In this document: one piece after another, positions 55,393 to 64,000 of the stretch
Numbering within the stretch: position 1 is the stretch's first letter
Layout of the letters: every line of letters begins with the position of its first letter
Assembly (NCBI GenBank): GCA_019022495.1
Contig: JAFEKR010000002.1
Location: 1,116,001 to 1,180,000 of the forward strand
Source: Epichloe hybrida
Lineage: Eukaryota > Ascomycota > Sordariomycetes > Hypocreales > Clavicipitaceae
Direction: 5' to 3'
DNA: 64,000 bases
Program-made: the position numbers and the translations under genes
Notes under the pieces: model-generated
What the model was told of the DNA's origin: nothing
The model's input: the letters and a program-made list of their open reading frames with translations, nothing else
Databases searched by the model: none

Positions 55393-56061
55393 ATGCCCGG
55401 CAGATGGCTTGACGGCAAGGTAGCCATTGCCACTGGAGCCGCATCCAGGTTCGGCAGAGGCATCGCCGAGAAACTGTCCCAAGAAGGTGCCAAAGTCATT
55501 GTCGCAGACCTTTCCCAAGAGGTCGGAAAATCAACAGCTTCTGCATTAGGACGAGGTCTCTTTGTCGAGGCAGACGTCACCGAGGCGAGCTGCAAAAGTT
55601 TTTCTTGAAGGAGAAACGCCCGGGCTGCTTCATCCACGGAGCCTCCACGGCTGGCATACGGCCCCATCCCCGGCTGACGTGGTATAATGCGTCCAAGGGG
55701 GTGCCGTTGTTACGGCGCCCAAGTCGTTGGCCGTTGAATATGGACCACATCAGATTCGTTTCAATGCTGTTTCCCCCGTCGTTGGCAGCACAGGCATGTG
55801 AGTATAGTGCTCGACCGTCGTTTGTTTGCTTGGCTGTTTGAGACGAACTATGGCTAACCTCGGTCCCTAGGAGGCACGTGTTCCTTGGCAAGCCTGATAC
55901 CCCGGAGAACCGGGCGGCTTTTTTTCTCTACTGTGCCTCTTGGACGGCCATCTACGCCTGCAGAAGTTGCGAATGCCTGTTGCTATTTGGCCAGTGAGGA
56001 GGAGAAGGCCGGATTTATTACTGGAGTAAATACTGAAGACGATGGGGGACGGTGTGTGTAA
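55393..56061 (+). pseudogene. Short-chain dehydrogenase/reductase relic with internal deletion
   Basis: From ATG 55393 the frame encodes a classical SDR start (GKVAIATGAASRFGRGIAEK, then GAKVIVADLSQEVGK and FVEADVTEAS), the nucleotide-binding fold. It then hits a TGA at 55606. The next recognisable piece is EKRPGCFIHGASTAGIRP with the catalytic WYNASK, so the usual ~85 residues between them (including the NNAG motif) are missing. After the YxxxK motif the frame breaks again around 55700. Further pieces are recognisable (KPDTPENRA, then the C-terminal DDGGRCV ending at 56061). An intron-like tgagta...ctag segment lies at 55799-55870. The gene cannot make a working enzyme. Confidence 0.78.
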
Positions 56062-56599
56062 TATGATTTCGCATGCATTGACGGGGAGCCAAAGAGGTAC
56101 GACGATCCCTCGGAGCAAGTGTTGCAAGCACTCGTTGTTGACATGTAGTGAAATGGAGCTCAGCCTGCGTTGAGAGACAGTGGTGTGGTGCAATGAGCAT
56201 AGCAAGACTTCAAGAGACGACGAATCGAGTGATTTTGCCCAGCTCGTCCCTGATAGATTACCTTCCTAGCATGAGGATCCCTTGTACTAGGGATGGAGCA
56301 TGAAATTGCCGGCCCTACAGCCCCTCCATCGGTATTCGCACGACGACAAGGCTCAGAAGCAGCTCAAGGGCGTCATTTGACTCCTTGTGTTGTCTCCAAC
56401 CTGCCACATGCAGATCAAGGTCAGGTCAAACGTGCATTACCCATACCCCAAATTTGCATGTCATGAGCGAGGGGCCCAACTAAACTCGAACCTCGACATA
56501 TCTCGGAGGCCGCTGAGAAAGCCATTCGCGTCGAATTCGGCAGGCACACTCGGGAAAACATGAGTTTTTCTGGCCACATAACCCGCGCCAAGATCTGAG

Positions 56600-57390
56600 C
56601 TTTTGCCCTTCGAATTAGCCGACTACAGTCTCGCTCTGTCGGATTGCATTATCGACGGCAAAGTCGTACCCGCCAAGTCGGGCAAGAGGTTTGACATCAT
56701 TGGTCCTGGAACCGGCCATCTTTGGATATCATGTCCGGACTGCTGCAGCGAGGCTGTCGACGCGGCCGTTCAGTCCAGTCACAAAGCATTCCAGGAACAC
56801 TCCAAATGGACGCCTAGAAAACGAGCTCAATCTATATCCAAATGGCATCATATGATTGTTGCTGCAAGAGAAGACTTGACTAAAACCTCTGGCTGAAGCA
56901 TATGGCGAGATTGATTATGCAACGGGATTCACCTGGTGGTTTGTTAGAGAGGCCCAACGAGCTCATGGTCGTTCTATTGTCTCCGCCGTGCCTGGCCGAA
57001 GGTCCATCACCATCAAGCAACCGATTGGAGTCGCCGCCGCCCTGGTTCCCCGGAACTTTCCCGTTGCTCTCACACTAAGAAAGATGGCTGCGGCGCTCGC
57101 AGCAGGTTGAATCGTGGTCATTAAACCATCACCGGAGACGTTACTCACAGCCTTGGTCCTATCTCATCTTGCCTTGAAGGCTGGGAACCCCTCCCCCCCC
57201 CCCCGGGAGCACGCGCGTAGGCAAGATTATCACCTCTCTCTGTGCCAAGAATTTGACAAGATCCACGCTAGAGCTGGGAGGAAACTGTCACTTCATCGTT
57301 TTCGACGACGCCAACACAAACAAAGCACTCGCTCAGCTCATGGCCCTGAAATGGCGCCACGCTCATCAGGCATGCATCTCATCCAATAGA
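56600..57390 (+). pseudogene. Succinate-semialdehyde-type aldehyde dehydrogenase relic
   Basis: ALDH motifs run in order on the plus strand: DCIIDGKVVPAKSGKRFDI, VDAAVQSSHKAFQEHSKW and KRAQSISKWHHMIVAARED, then a frame break with loss of the usual LETGKPL region. KPLAEAYGEIDYATGFTWW, IKQPIGVAAALVPRNFP (usual Trp replaced by Arg) and KMAAALAAG follow. A TGA stands where the family has Cys or Thr, then IVVIKPSPET. A C-rich tract near 57191-57204 replaces the expected continuation. Later pieces are LELGGNCHFIVFDDAN and LMALKWRHAHQACIS, which still holds the catalytic cysteine. Similarity stops at about 57390, so the last third is absent. No intact start codon is visible. Confidence 0.8.
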
Positions 57391-60300
57391 CTTGTATGTG
57401 CTTTCTTTGTGCAGATCTCGGTGGCTTTTTTCTTTTCAGCTTTCCTAAATTTGGTTGCAGACTGCGCCTTGTCAAGGCGGCAGACAAGCAACAGCTGTGT
57501 GTCATCACCATAATTTCCTCATGCAAACATCTGCGGTTTCGGGCTGTGGTGCATCTGGGTCTTGTTGTAAGAATAGTGCATTTCGGAATGCTCCATACCA
57601 ACAAGGGTTTGTTTGACAGGTAAGGCGGCCTCCCATCACCGGCTCTCGATCCCGGGGAGCCAGGTTGCGTGCATCCGCAGGGAGGAGGTGACCCCAAGCC
57701 AGTGAGCCAACACAATCACAAGGAGAAAGAGTGCAGCTGGGCTTGCGCATAGAGTCAAAGGAGGAGGAGGAAAAAATTTTCATGCTTGAACTGGCGTTTT
57801 TTTTTTTTGGGTTTTTTTTTGGGGGGGGGGGGATGTTTCAGCGCGCTGACTTGAGCTGACCAGTGACGCGTCACCACTGTCATCACGCCGCGACTGGGAG
57901 GAGATCCCCGTTAACAAGGTTCAATTTGAAGGTCGATGCATTCAACTAGACGGCAGTGGCAGTGGCGATGCGGCCTGAGACTTGCTCAACCGCCCGCCTG
58001 TTTTGCGTTGTCAACCATGGCCAAATGTGGTCAGCTGTATACGGCACCAATGGGCAACGTGCACGTACGCATTTCCAACCCAAGCGCTGGCTTGAGGCAC
58101 CAACAAGGTTGGATCACACCGTTTGCGGTAGTGGCTTTTAGGTTCCGGGCATCCGATTTTGCAGCCACGGAAGGTTTGACAGCCCTGACTAAACCAGCAT
58201 CACGCAGCAATCTGAATCCGTAATAACTCGAGTCCGTACATACGAGTCACATATCCAATGTCCACCACAGCTGCCTGGGGGTTAGTCTGCTGTCTTGGCC
58301 ATGGGATGTGTGGGACTTCATCAGCATCGCAGCATGGCTTCTTTGGCCAAACAGCACTCACTGTAATCCGTACTCCGTAAATGACAACTTTTAGCTGATC
58401 CGGGTAGTTTCCGGGAAATGAAGTCCAGGAACATGGTTGCCCCGATGTAACCACGGACTACATACGAGCACAAAGGCGCTGCAGGCGTGGATTGGTTACC
58501 GAAGGCAAGGATACAATTGTTGTAGTACATTGTACATACGACCCTGAATGGATAGAAATTTTCGGTGCTCGATTTCTTTTGAATGGCGAGCAGTTCTGGC
58601 ACATTTGTCGCCGATCTCTTCACACGCACACAGGTGGAGGAGAGCCGGGACGGCGGTGCCCTACCCGAAGACATTGTGTTGCTTTCGAGTCGTCGTGGTT
58701 CATTTGTAGTAGCTTTCAACCATCACCATCATCAATTGATTGCGGCTCTTCGGCTCTTCGGCTCTCGGACGTCATTGGCCCCTCCTCGGCTGATGACTTG
58801 AGCATGCATTCAATATCGAATTACAGGGCCCTAACTGCCTAGCTGGCGGGAATTATGCCTGTTATTGTTTCACTGATCGGACATGCTGGTGTAGCTGTCG
58901 TGCTACCATCAGAAGTGAGCCGTGAACGGGTAGGCAACGTAGACGTACGGAGTAGACGTAGATAGATGTAGATGAATGTTGACAGGACGAAAGCGAAAGC
59001 GAAAGCGAAATCGCATCTTGCAGACAATTTCGTCGGCAAGTGAGGTCAAAAGGTGGTGGCACACGACATGGTTTGTTTGTTTGTTTGATGGAGGCGTCAA
59101 CTTGCGGGGCCCCTCTGCCTATGAAGCTGCTTCTTCGGCCTTGTTGGGTCGGCCTTGTTGGGTCGCACTTTCTCTTTCCATCCAGTCGCGGCCCACCAGG
59201 ACTTGTCTCGTCTTGGTAACTACGCTTTCATATGGCACGACATATCCATCCGCATTCATCTGCCGCCGAAAGCAAGTCGTGATGCTACCGAGTACGCACT
59301 GACGTGTGTCACACGCATTGCCATCAATCGCTGGGCTTGGTATTCATTTGTTCATTTGCTTCCCTGGAGCCGAGGCGCCTTCCACCCACCTAACGTGTCA
59401 ACCATGCTTCCAGCTTCTAGAAGAGCCACGACAAGGTTACACAGTCAAGGATGTGTGAGTAAGGAGACGAAAATGAAGCATTTTTTCATTTGACATCATC
59501 ATGCCTGTTCGAAAACCTACCAGCACCCTACATGTCTCACTCTAGCCTTCATCCAACCTCCAAACGAGTGTGTCTGCGATTGGGCCACATGCATTTTCAG
59601 ATGGCAGGCACCGTTTTGCTGTTCGCCCATCAGAGGAATCCAAGGAGGCTAGTTTCAGCGGACAAACTTTTGCGCGATCCGACAAAGAGGGACTGGCCAC
59701 TCGTTGTAGATCATGTCGCACCCTCTTTCCTCTTGTCTCTCCTTTGTACTCCCTATCAGGCCAATATTCTCGTTTCCCAAGGTTCAGAATGAAGACGATG
59801 GCTGGTGCTAACCCCCGGAACTTGGATCCGTAGCGCAATTAGGAGGCTCCACAGTGGAATTGGAAACACATACCGCCAAGTTCCTCGCTATGGCAATCAT
59901 ATCATCCTGGAGCATCATCTCCTGATTACCATAGCTCTCCATGGTGTCAGGATTCAGAGGAATCCGAAATGCACGTACATGCAATTGACATGATTGTCAG
60001 CCGCCAATTGTTTCTCCCCTTTACTGGTTCTATAGATAGGGAAAGAGTAATGTCGACCAGCAGAGAAAAAAAGTAACGTTCAATGTTATGTCGACAAGCC
60101 CAGGGACAAGGGACAAGAGACAGGGATAGCCCAATCCAACCCAGACCCAGGGGCAACTGATGGTCGTGGTTTTGACCGCCGTCTAACAAGGTAAGACCGG
60201 AGCATCGGGACGGGTGTACTCAGGACAGGCAGGCATGGGCGGGCATGGGCAGGCATGGAACATGCTCTCTACATGTACTGACAAAAGCACCTGGTCACCC

Positions 60301-62489
60301 TGCCCAGGCAATGACACTGACACTATGATCTGTATTGAGTACAGGTTGCTCGTTGCTCATTTACCCCTGCCGAAGCCGAAGCCGAAGCCGCAGCACAAGA
60401 ATTAGAATCGAGGGCCACGCGAGTTCGGGTACGACCCTGGCCAAACAAAATCTGGAAGAGTGAGTCTTGTTGATGGCTGGTGGACGTTCACGGTGTGAGG
60501 AATCAAGGATTGGTTTAGAAAACAAAAGAATGAGCCCATTGGCAGGCACACAGGTCCTGAGGGGGTTGTGCTTTGGTTTATAATGTTGGACGTGCCCTCC
60601 AATGTTCGCTGTTCCTTTTTGCCTTTCTTCATTCATTCCACCACCGTATATCATGCTCTGCACCAAAACTTGTTCACACTCTTTCATAGGCCTCATACGC
60701 GGCAACCATTTGCTGACGACAAGAAGACGACAAGCACGAGATCTTAAACTGAGGGTCTAGAGCCTGACCTCACAAAATATCGTCGGCACCTCTGCATTTC
60801 TCCTTGTCGCTGTCGCCCAGACAGGCTTACCGATCGCTGTCGCCCAGGCAGGTTTACCGACAATCGTTGTCTATCTCCAAACCAAAGATCCAAAATGGCA
60901 CGTGGCCCTTATGACACCACTGGCGTTGTCAAGCCGAACGTTCCGAAGCCACCAAAACCGAGCCGATAGAGTTAGGCGTGTATCGACACAGATTGGGGGG
61001 GTTGTCTGTGGTTTGGCCCATTTGAGGAGGGTTTGGAAGAAAGACAAGGCTTGGTAAGCATAGGTGTCTCTTGCATTCAAAGGTTATGCCCAAGATTAAC
61101 CCATCTGCTTGCTAGTCACGACGACTGCTTTTGCCGCGCGATGCCTCCGACCAACCTCACACCGGACTTTATAGACGTAGAGTCTGTCATTTCAAATATT
61201 GAGTCGACAAAGTTCAAAGTTCTGCTTATAATCTAGGGTAATCATGGGAACGGATAAAAAAAATAGACGGGGCATTCAAAAGATCAGGTAGACCGGAACA
61301 AAAAGTTTGAAAAATTGGGGAAAGACATACAATGTATCATAGACATGATGCTCGTCCATCACAGGAAACATTTTCATTTTACACAGGCGCCAGCAATGGC
61401 AAAGTTGACGATTACTAGGAAGCCTCAGGTTCAACCCCCCCGAAAGCGGTGACCGTGATTATTGATAGTGATTGATGATGGATGCTTTCATGGCATTTCT
61501 TTGCACTCGCGCGCGAAGGGACTTGGCGGCTCGAAGACTGCAAGACTGCAAGACTGCAAGTGGCATACTTCTGAATGAGACCTATACTCGACATGTGACT
61601 GAAGCGCCTTGCTGCTGCCAGGGATCGCAACAACGGGCACAAGATGGATCAACAAAACATGGTGCCGAAGATTCAGGCCGAACTCATCTGATACATCGGC
61701 AGGCTCATCAATACAGAAGCTGGACTCGTATCAAGTCTTGGCTGGAGTCTTACGATTGTCCACTCTGTGAGGTCTGTCGACAAGTCGCGAAGAATGCTGC
61801 GTCACAGAAATGATGATGTCAGTCAACTTGTTTCTCGTCAGGTCAGGTTCGGAACTCTCCTCCATCACGGGCACTTTCGCGGGCTAGTTTCATAGGCAGC
61901 AGGCCCCATTGGTAGGGACCTGCGGCCTATGAATCATTGGGGAAAAAAAGTCATGATGCGCGCGCCTTGACATTTTCCTTGACAGCCAAATCGGCGGATG
62001 CAGCTGGACAACGAAATTGTGGATCATCGAATATTGAAATCGCGAAGGTATCTTTTTACATATATATGCCGAAGACGAAGGAAGAGGGCAAGTCCACAAG
62101 GATATTATAAACAGGTCGCCAACAGTGAGTCTCAACAACTCTCCGTACAAACATTGCCAGAGATTCCGAACTTGATATCGAACAAGAAACCACTCCCCCC
62201 CCCCTTTTTTTTTTTTTTTGACACAATCTTTACATCGCAGTGCGTACAAGAACGTGTGTTGAATGAATGAATGGTTGTTGTTGCTGTTGTTGTAAGCGAT
62301 GCCAGCCTGGGGTCTGCCAGGGTCAGGACTCTGCATAGCGACGGGTCGCGGTCGCGCTTTGGCTATTATTTCAACAGGCGCCAGTTAGTGTTGCAGCTCG
62401 GCACCATGGTATATGCAAAGGTGGTCGAATGTTTTTTTTTTTTTTTCACACAGATATGCAGAACACCTACAAACTGGCTCTTTGGACAT
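57391..62489. other. Gene-poor region, about 5.1 kb
   Basis: No frame shows a domain or consistent splicing. Notable simple sequence includes T/G runs at 57800-57832, a gaaagc repeat at 58987-59010 and gggcatgg repeats at 60225-60260. There is also a near-duplicate pair of cgctgtcgcccag-caggcttaccga segments at 60806-60860, C8/T14 at 62194-62219 and T13 at 62432-62446. A 24-codon frame MARGPYDTTGVVKP... at 60896 is too short to support. The region may include relics too decayed to read. Confidence 0.4.
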
Positions 62490-62759
62490 TTAGCCATATC
62501 GCCCATTTGGGTGAAATCTAGTGATAGGGTCGAGCGATACGATTGTTGAAAACGGCAGATCTGCCTCATTGCCGAGTATGGCTGTTGGTAACGGCCCATC
62601 TCTCGGTCTGCAACGGTGTGCGGCTGTTCGCTTCGGATAATTCTTCTCCGCAGCTTCGATCACATGTAGAGACGAGGGAGCCGTGTCTCCTCCAACCGGG
62701 TGACCAAACACGGTGCCGAACACGGCTGAAAGTAATACAAGGAAGGAAATGTGCCTCAT
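62490..62759 (-). CDS. Candidate small secreted protein
   Basis: A minus-strand frame starting at ATG 62759 encodes 89 residues. Residues 1-19 are a typical signal peptide (MRHISFLVLLSAVFGTVFG), with likely cleavage before HPVGGD. The mature part (~70 residues) is basic near a KNYPKRTAAHRCRP segment and has a single cysteine. It has no domain I know. An open extension upstream to 63164 is not ATG-started and is low quality. It could be a small effector or peptide precursor with a KR processing site, but a chance frame with a leader-like start is possible. Confidence 0.4.
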   Translation of the reverse strand: MRHISFLVLLSAVFGTVFGHPVGGDTAPSSLHVIEAAEKNYPKRTAAHRCRPRDGPLPTAILGNEADLPFSTIVSLDPITRFHPNGRYG

Positions 62760-63361
62760 TAGTGAATAACTTGTCAAAGGCGAGTAGGGTGTTTTGTTAC
62801 TTGTTATTGCTGTCGTGGGATGATCAACAAGCTGCACGTTCGAAAAGGAATAACCAGGGTCTATGTAAGCAAAAAATTTCGTAAAAAGACTACATATATT
62901 ATTACATGATGTGCTCGCCCGTTTTGGCGGGGCGTTATCATGTAGGGACTTGGCCTTAGGGCAACTGCTCACGTAAGCGAATATGATTCGTGCAGAGGAA
63001 GAAGGGCCCCTTTTTTGGCGGGGCAGGAATTGTTGTCGATATCCATAGTTTTCGAGCCGGGGTTTTTTTTTTTTTTTTTTTTTTTTCACTTCACTTTGCT
63101 TGAGATGAACAAGATCAATGAGTTTGGAATCCAAGCCCAACGCTGAATTGTCTGTCAAATACATTCAATTTTTTTATAATCCCTATCCATAGTCCGATAG
63201 AATAACCCAACTCTTCACCTCTCCCACCCACCTTCCCTGCCCCACCTACCCATCGTCTCCACAGAAAGAAAGAGAGAAAAAAAACCCCCCGATAAGCTTC
63301 CTACTAACATTAGCCCTGATAGGCCGGGTCTGTCGGAAGCGGGAGTCGTCTGCAGACGACA
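62760..63361. other. Intergenic region with T24 run
   Basis: It contains a run of 24 T at 63063-63086, a short ttttggcggggc repeat on both sides of it (62922 and 63012) and A/C runs at 63277-63290. I see no gene. Confidence 0.4.
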
Positions 63362-63700
63362 TTATCCAAAACGCGGGGGGATCCGGTTGAAGACGCTTTG
63401 TATCCATTTTAAGGACTTGTTGAATTTGGCAATCTGACGGGAAGCCGATGTCTCTTTGGGATTGACAGAGTGGATAGGACGAGTAGGACGAGTAGGACGA
63501 CTAGTAATGGTAGGATGGTCTTCTGCCTTGTCGTCGGCTTCCTGCGGAGTTGGCCGTTCGTCGACCACCGCCCATGCATGACCCAAGTCCCACTTCGCAA
63601 GTTCCTCGATCGGCTCCTTCACCTGAGTCTTGGCTTCCGGTGGAACAACCGCCGCGGTGAGAACAGCTGTAAGTGACGTGAGGTAGTAGAGAAGCTTCAT
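63362..63700 (-). CDS. Candidate small secreted protein
   Basis: A minus-strand frame from ATG 63700 encodes 112 residues. Residues 1-17 form a signal peptide (MKLLYYLTSLTAVLTAA). The mature part is acidic then basic, lacks cysteine, and has a short Thr-Arg-Pro repeat (TSRPTRPTRP) coded by gagtaggac repeats near 63478-63500. A C-terminal amphipathic segment (KFNKSLKWIQSVFNRIPP) could form a membrane-active helix. The frame is open upstream, but that extension contains Thr-Ala and poly-CAG-derived sequence and lacks an ATG of comparable context. I do not recognise a family. Confidence 0.5.
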   Translation of the reverse strand: MKLLYYLTSLTAVLTAAVVPPEAKTQVKEPIEELAKWDLGHAWAVVDERPTPQEADDKAEDHPTITSRPTRPTRPIHSVNPKETSASRQIAKFNKSLKWIQSVFNRIPPRFG

Positions 63701-63781
63701 TTTGTAAGTCGTTCTTTTTTCAAAAACCTGAGATGTGAATAGTGTAGAAAGATGTGTATTGGTGTATGAGTTGTTGGGTTT

Positions 63782-63814
<33 letters not shown>

Positions 63815-64000
63815 CTTTGTCACTGGGGTTTCTTTTCTTTTTTTGCCGTCACCAGTAGCAGACAATTGAGGTGTGTGTTGTTTGTTGCTGTTGTTATCAA
63901 AATCATCGAGATGTGTTTCAGGGACGAGGCCTCGCTATTTAAAACATTTTCCGGCATAGCTATTCTCCTTCGTCATAGGCTGCTCGACAAGAAAACGCGA
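63701..64000. other. Upstream region with CAG/CTG repeat at the window edge
   Basis: A gttgct hexamer repeat (about five units, 63782-63814) lies ~90 bp upstream of the secreted-protein ATG, with further gttgttgctg runs near 63878-63896. An AT-rich element (atttaaaaca) at 63939-63948 could be a TATA-like site for the minus-strand gene. Confidence 0.4.

Overview
The window looks like a piece of a filamentous ascomycete nuclear genome, most likely a Sordariomycete of the Hypocreales type. That lineage call is an inference from protein flavour and gene architecture, not from a search. The support is short GT-AG introns of about 50-110 nt with CTNAC-like branch points, genes on both strands with private promoters, and a wholly eukaryotic gene set. 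I recognised no tRNA, rRNA, CRISPR array or bacterial-style operon.

Layout. Bases 1-10,000 hold the 5' part of a probable GYF-domain-type protein (minus), an ECM4-type glutathione S-transferase, the ubiquitin E1 UBA1 and exonuclease V. Bases 10,700-17,500 hold a membrane-anchored F-box protein, an amidase with a GC-AG intron, a broken cysteine-rich secreted-protein gene and mitochondrial dihydroorotate dehydrogenase. Bases 17,500-22,500 are gene-poor and contain a 218-bp tandem repeat array. Bases 22,500-37,000 hold a NIPA-type magnesium transporter, a CHIP-like TPR/U-box ubiquitin ligase, an HSL-type esterase, a small conserved hypothetical protein, the ALG10 glucosyltransferase, the six-exon QCR10 gene, Mediator MED4 and an EMP70/TM9SF protein. 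Bases 37,400-50,500 hold LCP5, a Mutator-like MITE, a WBP11-like splicing factor, an MFS transporter, phosphopantothenate-cysteine ligase, an SLC33A1-type acetyl-CoA transporter, a CENP-O/Mcm21 kinetochore protein and a proline/threonine-rich GPI-anchored wall protein. YAE1 lies at 52.4-53.1 kb.

Bases 53,800-57,400 hold three adjacent, heavily damaged enzyme genes: an isopropylmalate/isocitrate-type dehydrogenase, a short-chain dehydrogenase and a succinate-semialdehyde-type aldehyde dehydrogenase. They read as the remains of a small catabolic cluster. About 5 kb without a recognisable gene follows, then two candidate small secreted proteins at the right edge.

Most genes are core housekeeping functions (ubiquitin activation and quality control, DNA repair, pyrimidine and CoA synthesis, N-glycosylation, respiration, transcription, ribosome biogenesis, kinetochore). 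The unusual material lies between them: the MITE with a 9-bp target duplication, the 218-bp array with an exon-like unit, the decayed cluster, and simple repeats expressed inside conserved enzymes. I did not find a convincing new multi-gene biological system.
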